Source of the DNA: an uncultured Rhodospirillales bacterium
GTDB lineage: Bacteria > Pseudomonadota > Alphaproteobacteria > Acetobacterales > Acetobacteraceae
NCBI GenBank assembly: GCA_903835235.1
Contig: CAILMF010000055.1
Span: forward strand, 310,001 to 374,000
DNA: 64,000 nt
Direction of reading: 5' to 3'
In this document: positions 7,810 to 15,282 of the stretch, one piece after another
Layout of the letters: each line of letters starts with the position of its first letter
Numbering within the stretch: the stretch's first letter is position 1
Notes under the pieces: model-generated
Told to the model about the DNA's origin: nothing
The model's input: the letters and a program-made list of their open reading frames with translations, nothing else
Databases searched by the model: none
Translations under genes and position numbers: made by a program

Positions 7810-8760
7810 ATGGACCCGATCATCAAGGTGCGCGACATCGCCTGGGTACGGCTGCGCAGCCCGGACCTGGACCAGGCGGAGCAGTTCCTGACCGATTTCG
7901 GCCTGCATCGGGCCGAGCGCACCGGCGACAAGCTGTTCATGCGCGGCACCGACCCGGAGCACCACATCCACATCACCGAACGTGGCCCGGCCAAGGTGCT
8001 GAGCATCGCCTTCCATGCGGATAGCGAGGCCGACCTGCACAAGCTGGCGCGGGAAGCCGCCGGCGCTTCGGCGGTGGAGGCGATCGACGAACCCGGCGGC
8101 GGCCTGCGCGTGCGGCTGCGCGAGCATAACGGCTACGAGATCGAGGTGGTGCACGGCGTGGCCAAGGCCGAGCCGCTGCCGGCCCGCAGCACCACCTGGA
8201 ATACCGGTCGCCGGCGGGAACGCTTCGGCGACCTGGCGCGGGTGGATATCTCGCCCTCGCACGTCAAGCGCATCGGCCATGCGGTGATCTCCACGCCGGA
8301 TATCGAGGCCTCGGCCGAATGGGTGCGGCGGCACCTGGGCTTCGTGGGGTCCGAGGACGTGCATGCCGACGACAACCCGGACCTGCTGCTGGCCAGCTTC
8401 AACCGCGCCGACCGCGGGGCGGAGTATGTCGACCATCACATCATGATGTTCGGCCGCCACCCGAAGGTGGGCTTCAACCATGTTTCGTTCGAGGTGCATG
8501 ACGTGGACGACCTGCATGCCGGGCACGACCACCTGGCGGGCAAGGGCTATGGCCATCTGTGGGGCATCGGCCGGCACCTGCTGGGCAGCCAGATTTTTGA
8601 CTACTGGCAGGACCCCTGGGGCCGCGTGCATGAGCATTGGACCGACAGCGACCTGCTGAACAACCAGCACCAGTTCCGCACGCTGCCGCGCAGCCAGGGC
8701 CTGCGCAGCCAATGGGGGCCGAACGCGCCGCAGGCCTTCCGCGACGCCGCCAGCGAATGA
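7810..8760 (+). CDS. VOC-family extradiol ring-cleavage dioxygenase-like protein
   Basis: A 316-residue protein with two tandem vicinal-oxygen-chelate domains (about 5-120 and 152-285). The C-terminal domain shows the 2-His-1-carboxylate set of type I extradiol dioxygenases: His157 in 'KRIGHAV', His224 in 'GFNHVSFEV' and Glu275 in 'GRVHEHW'. This would bind Fe(II) or Mn(II) and open a catechol ring at the meta position. The length fits the family. AGGGAGG precedes the ATG. The next gene, a thioesterase, starts within its stop codon. Divergence from the monooxygenase/TctC pair supports a shared aromatic pathway. A glyoxalase-type activity cannot be excluded. Confidence 0.85.
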   Translation: MDPIIKVRDIAWVRLRSPDLDQAEQFLTDFGLHRAERTGDKLFMRGTDPEHHIHITERGPAKVLSIAFHADSEADLHKLAREAAGASAVEAIDEPGGGLRVRLREHNGYEIEVVHGVAKAEPLPARSTTWNTGRRRERFGDLARVDISPSHVKRIGHAVISTPDIEASAEWVRRHLGFVGSEDVHADDNPDLLLASFNRADRGAEYVDHHIMMFGRHPKVGFNHVSFEVHDVDDLHAGHDHLAGKGYGHLWGIGRHLLGSQIFDYWQDPWGRVHEHWTDSDLLNNQHQFRTLPRSQGLRSQWGPNAPQAFRDAASE

Positions 8761-9152
8761 GCGATCTGCCCGACATGTCCCAGCGGGCCTTCTACCGCCT
8801 GCTGGGGCTGCGGATCGTCGAGGCTGCCGATGGCCGCTCTCTGATCGAGCTGCCGCCGAACCCGGAGACCACCAATAGCCGCGGCGAGGTGCATGGCGGC
8901 GTGCAGGTGACGCTGCTGGACGCGGCGCTAATCAACGCCGCGCGCTCCACCGCCGGGCCGGGCGCCGGGGCGATGACGGTGACCATCACGACCAGCTTCC
9001 TGGCGCCGGCGCTGGGGGCGTTGCAGGCGCGTGGCCGCGTGGTGCGCGGCGGCCGCAGCCTGGTGACGGCGGAGGCCACGCTGGTGGACGCCACAGGTGA
9101 GCCGGTGGCGCAGGCGTTGGGGACGCTGCGGGTTACCCGCCCCGCGTCTTGA
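8757..9152 (+). CDS. Hotdog-fold thioesterase (PaaI/YdiI type)
   Basis: A 131-residue single-hotdog protein. The motif 'NSRGEVHGGVQVTLLDAAL' matches the Asn-Gly-x-VHGG-(x)-LD pattern of PaaI-like acyl-CoA thioesterases, where the His-Gly-Gly turn sits at the active site and the Asp/Glu on the long helix acts in catalysis. It probably hydrolyses an (aryl)acyl-CoA, recycling CoA in aromatic-acid degradation. It starts in an ATGA overlap with the dioxygenase-like gene and should be co-translated. Its 3' end overlaps the convergent MaoC gene by 20 bases. Confidence 0.85.
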   Translation: MSDLPDMSQRAFYRLLGLRIVEAADGRSLIELPPNPETTNSRGEVHGGVQVTLLDAALINAARSTAGPGAGAMTVTITTSFLAPALGALQARGRVVRGGRSLVTAEATLVDATGEPVAQALGTLRVTRPAS

Positions 9153-9591
9153 TGATCGCGTTGCTGGTCAGCAGGTAGGCGACCTCGCCGGCCGGGTTGG
9201 TCAGGGTGGCCGTGCAGTTGACAAAGCCCAGTTCCGGCCGCGACTTCGAGAGCTTCACGTGGTTCACCACCACCTGGCCGCGCAGCAACTCGCCCGGGCG
9301 CACCGGGCGCAGCCATTTCAGCTCCTCATGCCCCGGGGAGCCGATGCTGGTTTCCAGCGACAGGAAGCCGCCCTGGTGCAGCATGCGCATCATCACCAGC
9401 GCGGTGTGCCAGCCGCTGGCGATGAGGCCGCCGAACATGGTCTGCTTCGCCGCATCCTCGTCGATGTGGAAGGGGTGCGGGTCCCATTCGCGGGAGAAGG
9501 CGATGATCTCCTCGGCGGTGAAGGCGTAGCTGCCGACATCGAAGACCTGGCCGGGGGTGTAGTCCTCGGCGTAGCGGATGGGTGCGGTCAT
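9133..9591 (-). CDS. MaoC-family (R)-hydratase-like dehydratase
   Basis: A 152-residue hotdog protein. 'DPHPFHIDEDAAKQTMFGG' and 'IASGWHTALVMMRM' correspond to the hydratase-2 motif, with the catalytic Asp and His. It would hydrate or dehydrate a 2-enoyl-CoA. The ATG at 9591 was chosen because it overlaps the upstream TctC stop as ATGA; the frame runs on further upstream but without family similarity. It is the last gene of a three-gene minus-strand operon (monooxygenase, TctC receptor, MaoC). Confidence 0.88.
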   Translation of the reverse strand: MTAPIRYAEDYTPGQVFDVGSYAFTAEEIIAFSREWDPHPFHIDEDAAKQTMFGGLIASGWHTALVMMRMLHQGGFLSLETSIGSPGHEELKWLRPVRPGELLRGQVVVNHVKLSKSRPELGFVNCTATLTNPAGEVAYLLTSNAIIKTRGG

Positions 9592-10550
9592 TCTTCCACC
9601 TTGAAGCCGGTGTCGTGGATCACCTGCGCCCAATGGGCGCGTTCGCGCCGGATGCGGGCGGTGAGGGCGGCGGCGTCCATGGTCAGCGGGGCGTATTCGA
9701 TCTTCGCCAGGCCTTCGCGCAGCGCCGGCGTGGCGGCGGCGGCCAGCATGGCCTGGTGCAACGCGGCCTGGGTGGCGGGCGGCGTGCGCGCGGGCAGGAA
9801 CAGGCCGAACCATTCCTCGATGGCCAGGTCTGGGTAACCCGCGGCGGCCAGGCTCGGCACGCCCGGCAGCGAGGCCAACGGCCCCGGCGCCGTTGTGGCG
9901 AGGATGCGCACCTGGCCTTCCCGATGCAGCCCCGGCACGCCGCCGAGTGGGATGACCACCATCGGGATATGCCCGCCCATCAGTTCTGACAGTGCCGGCG
10001 CGCTGCCGCGATACGGCACCGCGTTGAGGCTCAGGCCGAGCGTGCGGCCGATCTGCATGGCGGTGAAATGCGCCATGCTGCCGGCCGAGGGCAGGCCGTA
10101 GCTGACCGGTTCCCGCTGCGCCTTCGCCCAGGCGATGAAGCTGGGGATGTCGCGCGCGGGGTGACCCGGCGCCACGACCAGCGCGAAGGGCAGGGCGCAG
10201 ACGGTGGTGACGGGGGCGAGTTCCGCTTCCGGTTCCGGCTTGACCGAGTGCGGGAACAGCGTGGGATGCAGGATGAAGCCGCCGGCGGGGGTCAACAGCA
10301 TGGTGCTGCCATCCGGCGCGGCGGTGCGGACGGCGTCCATGGCCAGGCGGGCGCCGGCGCCGGGGCGGCTTTCCACCACCACATGCGGCGCGTAGGTGCC
10401 GCGCAGCGCTTCGGCGTAGAGGCGCGCGACGACATCCACCGAGCCGCCGGGTGGGAAGCCGATGATGATGCGGGCGGGGCGGTCCAACTGCGCCCGGGCC
10501 GGCAGGGCCAGCAGCGCGGGTGCGGCCAGCAGGGCGCGACGGCCGGTCAC
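9588..10550 (-). CDS. Tripartite tricarboxylate transporter receptor (TctC/Bug family)
   Basis: A 320-residue periplasmic receptor starting with GTG in a GTGA overlap with the monooxygenase gene upstream. Its short twin-arginine-like signal (MTGRRALLAAPALLALPARA) is followed by 'IIIGFPPGGSVDVVARL', 'VVVESRPGAGARLA', 'APDGSTMLLTP' and 'AVPYRGSAPALSELMGG'. It is diverged from the receptor at 6728, so this is not a recent duplication. Position inside a catabolic operon suggests uptake of an aromatic or carboxylic acid. No membrane partner is encoded nearby. Confidence 0.92.
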   Translation of the reverse strand: MTGRRALLAAPALLALPARAQLDRPARIIIGFPPGGSVDVVARLYAEALRGTYAPHVVVESRPGAGARLAMDAVRTAAPDGSTMLLTPAGGFILHPTLFPHSVKPEPEAELAPVTTVCALPFALVVAPGHPARDIPSFIAWAKAQREPVSYGLPSAGSMAHFTAMQIGRTLGLSLNAVPYRGSAPALSELMGGHIPMVVIPLGGVPGLHREGQVRILATTAPGPLASLPGVPSLAAAGYPDLAIEEWFGLFLPARTPPATQAALHQAMLAAAATPALREGLAKIEYAPLTMDAAALTARIRRERAHWAQVIHDTGFKVEE

Positions 10551-12166
10551 GCGGCGCCCCTTATCCGGTCCACCAGCGCCAGCGGGTCCGCTGGCAGCGC
10601 ATCGCTGCGCCAGGCCACGTGCAGGTCCGGCCGGCTCAGCACCAGCTTGTGCGCGTAGGGTGCTTGCGGTGGCAGGTCCAGCAAGGTCAGTGGCACGCCA
10701 CGCGCGGCGGCGGCGGCCAGCAGCGGCGTGGCATCCAGGCTGGGGTCGAAGCGCAGCAGGGTGAAGCCGGTGCCCACTGCGTCGTACAGCGACCGTCCAT
10801 CCGCCAGCCAGATATGCGGCGTACGGCAGCCGGGGACGGTGGATTGCTCGAAGGTGTCGATGGTGTAGCCGGGCGCCTGGCCATCGGCGACGATGATCGG
10901 CGACCCCTCATAGAAGTAACCGAAGTTCAGCCCGCCGCAGCAGTATTGCTGCACATGCAGGTCGTACATTTCCTGGCCATGTTTTTGCCGCGCGGCGTCG
11001 CCCGCAGGCCCTTCATCCTCGATTTCGGCAGGAATGCCGGCGCGCTGGCGGATGGCCTTGGCCGCATGACCCATGGCAAAATGAGAAACCTGTTCGGTGA
11101 TCGGGTGGCGCTCGGCGGCATAGGCGTCGAGGATCGCCTCGGGCGCCCAGCCGTTCAGATGCGCGGCCAGCAGCCAGGACAGGCCCATGGCATCGCCGAT
11201 GCCGGCATTCATGCCGTAGCCGCCATAGGGCACCCAGATATGCGCACTGTCGCCGGCCAGGAAGACGCGGCCCTCGCGCAGCTTGTCAGAGACCAGGCGG
11301 CGGCCGATCCAGTCCTCGTTCGACAGCATCTCATATTCAAAGTCGGGGCCGACGCCGAGCAGCTCGCGCAGCGAAGCATCGCGGTCGACAGCGTCGAAAT
11401 CGGTCTCATGCGCGTAGAAGTAGTTATGCACCAGGAAGGTGTCGGTGCCGTTGATGGCGATGGTGTTGCCGCAGCGCCGCGGGTTCATCGTCAGCGTCAT
11501 CCAGCTGCGTTCGGCCTGCAAAAGCGTATGCAGGCCGGGGGCGCGGATATAGGTGGACTGCACCCGCTGCACCACGGCGTCGCCCACCATCTTGCCGCCG
11601 ATGGCGCGGCGGACCATGGAACGCCCGCCATCGCAGCCGACCAGGTAGGCAGCGCGGACCGTGCGTGTTTCCTGCGTCTCCAGGTCGCGCAGGGTGGCGG
11701 TCACGCCGTCTGCGTCCTGGGTGAACTCCACCAGCTCCGTCCGGTGCAGCAGGGTCAGGTTGGGCGTCGCCGTGGCGCAGTCCTGCAACAGCGGTTCCAG
11801 GAAGATCTGGTTGATCCGATGCGGCGGCTCCGGCGTGGGCCATTGCGTGTCCGGTCCGCCCGCCTTGCCGCGCAGCCCCCGCGCCGGTATGGGAATGCGG
11901 GAGAGTTCACGGCCAGCGACGGAAGTGCGGAAGCAAACGTCATGCGGATGGTCATGCGGCAGCCCGGCATCGCGCACCACTTCGGCAATGCCGAGGCGGC
12001 GGAAGAACTCCATGCTGCGGGCGGCGACGTGGTTGCATTTGGGGCTGGGCGCGGCCTTCGGGGCGCGGGTTTCCACCACGGTCACGGCGATGCCGCGCTG
12101 CGCCAGGTCCATCGCCAGCACCAGGCCGACCGGGCCGCCGCCGGCCACCAATACGCTCGTTTGCAT
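10547..12166 (-). CDS. FAD-dependent monooxygenase (phenol/hydroxyphenylpropionate hydroxylase type)
   Basis: A 539-residue class A flavin monooxygenase: 'VAGGGPVGLVLAMDLAQRG' (FAD loop), 'VGCDGGRSMVRRAIG' (DG motif) and 'FLAGDSAHIWVPYGGYGMN' (GD motif). The C-terminal segment fits the thioredoxin-like lid of this group. Start ATG 12166 begins directly at the FAD domain; the longer frame upstream is not supported. It is the first gene of the operon with TctC and MaoC. It differs strongly from the 489-residue enzyme at 5245, so the two probably act on different phenolics or at different steps. Confidence 0.88.
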   Translation of the reverse strand: MQTSVLVAGGGPVGLVLAMDLAQRGIAVTVVETRAPKAAPSPKCNHVAARSMEFFRRLGIAEVVRDAGLPHDHPHDVCFRTSVAGRELSRIPIPARGLRGKAGGPDTQWPTPEPPHRINQIFLEPLLQDCATATPNLTLLHRTELVEFTQDADGVTATLRDLETQETRTVRAAYLVGCDGGRSMVRRAIGGKMVGDAVVQRVQSTYIRAPGLHTLLQAERSWMTLTMNPRRCGNTIAINGTDTFLVHNYFYAHETDFDAVDRDASLRELLGVGPDFEYEMLSNEDWIGRRLVSDKLREGRVFLAGDSAHIWVPYGGYGMNAGIGDAMGLSWLLAAHLNGWAPEAILDAYAAERHPITEQVSHFAMGHAAKAIRQRAGIPAEIEDEGPAGDAARQKHGQEMYDLHVQQYCCGGLNFGYFYEGSPIIVADGQAPGYTIDTFEQSTVPGCRTPHIWLADGRSLYDAVGTGFTLLRFDPSLDATPLLAAAAARGVPLTLLDLPPQAPYAHKLVLSRPDLHVAWRSDALPADPLALVDRIRGAA

Positions 12167-12264
12167 GCACCGCTTTCCTGGGACGTTGCCGGGCAGGGTG
12201 CCACCGCCCGGCGCCTGCCGCCAAGCCCTGGCGGAAACGGCGCTTGGCGCCGCGGAGGTGCGGC

Positions 12265-13131
12265 ATGAGGCTGGCGCGACGCAGCCTGGCACTGCTGGCC
12301 CTGCCGGCGCTGGCGCGTGCCCAGGCGCGGCCGCTGCTGCGGGTGGGCAGCAAGAACTTCACCGAACAACTGGTGGTGGGCGAACTCTACGCCCAGGCGC
12401 TGGAAGCCGCGGGCGCCCAGGTGCAGCGCCGGTTGAACCTGGGCGGTACGCTGATCGCGCAGCAGGCGCTGCTCGCCGGCGAGATCGACCTGTACCCGGA
12501 ATACACCGGCACCGGGCTGGGCGTGGTGCTGAAGCAGGGCACCGATGGCACGCCGGAACAGGTGTGGCAGCGCGTGCGGGATGGCTATCGGCCGCTGGGG
12601 CTGGAATGGCTGGCGCCGTCGCGGATCGACAACGGCAATGTGCTGCTGCTGCTGCCCGAGACGGCCCGCCGCCTGGGGCTGGAGACGTTGAGCGACCTGG
12701 CCCGGGCTGCGCCCTCGCTGACGCTGGCGGCGGGCAATGAGTTCGCCGGGCGGGCGGATGGGCTGCCGGGGCTGGAGCGGGTGTACGGCATGAAGTTCCG
12801 CCGCTTTCGGCAGTTCGCTGCGCTGGGCCTGCGCTACGCCGCGCTGCGCCACGGCCAGGCCGATGTGGTGAACGGCTACGCGACGGATTGGCAGATTGCC
12901 AGCCTCGGCTTCACCGTGCTGCGCGATGACCGCGCGTTGTGGCCGCCGTATCAGTTGGCCGCGGTGGTGCGGCAGCCGGCGCTCGCCGCCTTCCCATCCC
13001 TGGCGGCGACGCTGGCGCGGGTGGATGCGCGGCTGGACAATGCGGCGATGCAGGCGCTGAACCGTCAGGTGGACCAGGATGGCGAGGAGCCGCGCGACGT
13101 GGCCCGCGCCTTCCTGGCGGCGGCCGGCTGA
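12265..13131 (+). CDS. Osmoprotectant-type ABC substrate-binding protein (OpuCC/OsmF-like)
   Basis: A 288-residue receptor of the OpuAC/glycine-betaine family. MRLARRSLALLALPALARAQ is the export signal; 'VGSKNFTEQLVVGELYAQ' and 'IDLYPEYTGTGLG' are hallmark segments of the OpuCC/YehZ group, in which they line the quaternary-amine site. GGAGGTG precedes ATG 12265. The stop shares one base with the next start (TGATG). Gene order receptor-permease-permease-ATPase is complete, so this is a functional importer for betaine, choline or a related solute; the real ligand needs testing because OsmF-type receptors often bind betaine poorly. Confidence 0.9.
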   Translation: MRLARRSLALLALPALARAQARPLLRVGSKNFTEQLVVGELYAQALEAAGAQVQRRLNLGGTLIAQQALLAGEIDLYPEYTGTGLGVVLKQGTDGTPEQVWQRVRDGYRPLGLEWLAPSRIDNGNVLLLLPETARRLGLETLSDLARAAPSLTLAAGNEFAGRADGLPGLERVYGMKFRRFRQFAALGLRYAALRHGQADVVNGYATDWQIASLGFTVLRDDRALWPPYQLAAVVRQPALAAFPSLAATLARVDARLDNAAMQALNRQVDQDGEEPRDVARAFLAAAG

Positions 13132-13733
13132 TGCGCTGGACCTGGCGCAACCTGGACAGCATCGGCGCCGCGCTGGGCGAACACGTGCTGCTGGTGGGCG
13201 CGGCGCTGCTGCTGGCGGCGGCGGTGGCGCTGCCGCTGGGCGTGCTGGCGGCGCGGCGGCCGGTGTTGCGGGCGGCGGCGATGGGCGGTTCCGCCGTGCT
13301 GTACAGCGTGCCCACGCTGGCGCTGTTCGCGCTGCTGGTGCCGTTGCTGGGCTTGGGGTTTCGCGCCGCGCTGCTGGCGTTGGCCAGCTACGCCATGCCG
13401 GTGCTGCTGCGCGCCGTGGTGACGGGGCTGGAAGGCGTGGCGCCCGCGGTGCGCGACGCCGCCGATGGCATGGGCCTGACCCCCAGGCAGAAGCTGTGGC
13501 AGGTGGAGTTGCCCTTGGCGCTGCCCTCCATGCTCGCGGGGCTGCGGGTGGCGGTGGCGACGCTGGTCTCGGCGGCGACGGTGGCGGCCTATATCGGCGG
13601 CGGCGGCTTGGGCGTGCTGATCCTGACCGGGCTGGACCAGGGCCATACCGAGAAGATCCTTGTGGGTGCCACGCTGGTCTGCGCGCTGGCGCTGGCCGCT
13701 GACACGGCGTTGCGGCGGATGCAGCGGGCATGA
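13131..13733 (+). CDS. ABC permease of the osmoprotectant importer, subunit 1
   Basis: A 200-residue membrane protein with about five to six hydrophobic spans. 'GLTPRQKLWQVELPLALPSM' is the EAA loop that docks on the ATPase, and 'AAYIGGGGLGVLILTGL' is the conserved glycine-rich segment after it, typical of OpuCB/OpuCD and YehW/YehY permeases. It starts on the last base of the receptor stop codon and ends in an ATGA overlap with the second permease, so all four subunits appear translationally coupled. Confidence 0.9.
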   Translation: MRWTWRNLDSIGAALGEHVLLVGAALLLAAAVALPLGVLAARRPVLRAAAMGGSAVLYSVPTLALFALLVPLLGLGFRAALLALASYAMPVLLRAVVTGLEGVAPAVRDAADGMGLTPRQKLWQVELPLALPSMLAGLRVAVATLVSAATVAAYIGGGGLGVLILTGLDQGHTEKILVGATLVCALALAADTALRRMQRA

Positions 13734-14347
13734 TCGGCTGGCTGCGCGACCACCCCGACGTGTTCCTGGAGGCGCTGGGGCAGCATCTGGCGCTGTCTGC
13801 CGCGGGGTTGCTGGCCGGCGTGGCGCTGGCGCTGCCGGCGGCGCTGCTGCTGGCGCGGCGGCCGGTGCTGGCGGGTTGGGTCAGCGGTGGCGCTGGCGTG
13901 CTGCGGACGCTGCCCAGCCTGGCGGTGCTGGCGGCGCTGCTGCCGCTGTTGGGCGTGGGGTTCACGCCCAGCGTGGTCGCGCTGGCGTTGCTGGCGCTGC
14001 CGCCGGTGTTGCTGCACGCGCTGGTGGGCTTGCAGGGCGCGGAACCGGCGGCGGTGGAAGCGGCGCGCGGCATGGGCTTCACGCCGCTGCAATCGCTGCT
14101 GCGGGTGGAGCTGCCCTTGGCGCTGCCGCAGGTCTTCGCGGGCTTGCGCACCGCGGCGGTGCAGGTCGTCTCCGGCGCGGCGCTGGCCACCTTCATCGGC
14201 GGCGGTGGGTTGGGCGACCTGGTGACGCAGGGCATGGCCTTGCTGGACACGGCGCAACTGCTGGCGGGCGGCAGCGCCATCGCGCTGCTGGCCTTGGGCA
14301 CGGAAGCCGGCTTCGGCTGGCTGCAACGGCGGTGGGAACGGGCATGA
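13730..14347 (+). CDS. ABC permease of the osmoprotectant importer, subunit 2
   Basis: A 205-residue paralogue of the preceding permease. It has the EAA-loop equivalent 'MGFTPLQSLLRVELPLALPQ' and the glycine run 'ATFIGGGGLGDLVTQGM'. The two permeases probably form a heterodimer, as in Opu systems with two distinct channel subunits. ATGA overlaps connect it to both neighbours. Confidence 0.9.
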   Translation: MIGWLRDHPDVFLEALGQHLALSAAGLLAGVALALPAALLLARRPVLAGWVSGGAGVLRTLPSLAVLAALLPLLGVGFTPSVVALALLALPPVLLHALVGLQGAEPAAVEAARGMGFTPLQSLLRVELPLALPQVFAGLRTAAVQVVSGAALATFIGGGGLGDLVTQGMALLDTAQLLAGGSAIALLALGTEAGFGWLQRRWERA

Positions 14348-15255
14348 TCGAGCTGCGTGGCATCACCAAGGCCTGGCCCGGCGGCGCCGGCGTGCAGGCG
14401 CTGGACCTCAGCGTGCCCGAGGGCGAATGCTGCGCGCTGATCGGGCCGAGCGGTTGCGGCAAGACCACCACGCTGCGCCTGGTGAACCGGCTGGTGGAGC
14501 CGGATGCCGGCAGCATCCGCATCACCGGGCAGGATGCGCTGGCGCAGGACCCGGTGCAGCTGCGGCGCGGGATTGGCTATGTGATCCAGGAGGGCGGGCT
14601 GTTTCCGCATCGGCGTGTCGGCGCCAATGTCGCTGTTGTGCCGGCGCTGCTGGGCTGGGACGCCGCGCGAACCCGCGCGCGGGTGGAGGAGGTGTTGGCG
14701 CTGGTCGGGCTGGACCCCGCGCAGTACCGCGACCGCTGGCCGCACCAGCTTTCCGGCGGCGAACGTCAGCGCGTTGGTGTGGCCCGCGCCCTGGCGGCGG
14801 ACCCGCCGGTGCTGCTGCTGGACGAACCCTTCGGCGCCGTCGACCCGCTGCGCCGCGCGCAGTTGCAGCAGGAGGTGCTGGCGCTGCTGAAGCGCCTGCG
14901 CAAGACCGTGCTGTTGGTGACGCATGACGTGCAGGAGGCGGTGCTGCTGGGCGACAGCCTGGCGCTGATGCGCGCCGGCCGCCTGGTGCAGCACGCCGCG
15001 CCGGCCGAGATGCTGGCGCGCCCGGCGGATGGCTTCGTCGCCGATTTCCTCGGCGCCGATCGGGCGCTGACCAGGCTGGGGCTGTTCCGCATCAGTGATG
15101 TGCCGCGCGAGGCCGCGAGCGTGCCGGGGGAAGCGTTGCCGGAGGCGACGACGCTGCGGGACGCACTCTCCGCCATGCTGGAACGCGGCGTCACCGCGCT
15201 GCCGGTGGCGGAGGGCGGTTCGCTGACGCTTGAGGCGGTGCTCGCCAGCCGTTAG
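14344..15255 (+). CDS. ABC ATPase of the osmoprotectant importer (OpuCA/ProV-like)
   Basis: A 303-residue ATPase with all motifs intact: Walker A 'GPSGCGKTTT', Q-loop in 'YVIQEGGLFPH', signature 'LSGGERQRVG', Walker B 'LLLDEPFGAVD' and H-loop 'VTHD'. The C-terminal ~50 residues ('TLRDALSAMLERGVTALPV') look like a single shortened CBS half-module. OpuCA-type proteins usually carry two CBS modules that sense ionic strength, so regulation may be reduced or different here. It closes the four-gene importer operon; a 27-base gap with GGGGGAAG leads to the GMC oxidoreductase. Confidence 0.92.
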   Translation: MIELRGITKAWPGGAGVQALDLSVPEGECCALIGPSGCGKTTTLRLVNRLVEPDAGSIRITGQDALAQDPVQLRRGIGYVIQEGGLFPHRRVGANVAVVPALLGWDAARTRARVEEVLALVGLDPAQYRDRWPHQLSGGERQRVGVARALAADPPVLLLDEPFGAVDPLRRAQLQQEVLALLKRLRKTVLLVTHDVQEAVLLGDSLALMRAGRLVQHAAPAEMLARPADGFVADFLGADRALTRLGLFRISDVPREAASVPGEALPEATTLRDALSAMLERGVTALPVAEGGSLTLEAVLASR

Positions 15256-15282
15256 CCTTCCGCCCAACCAGGGGGAAGCAGC

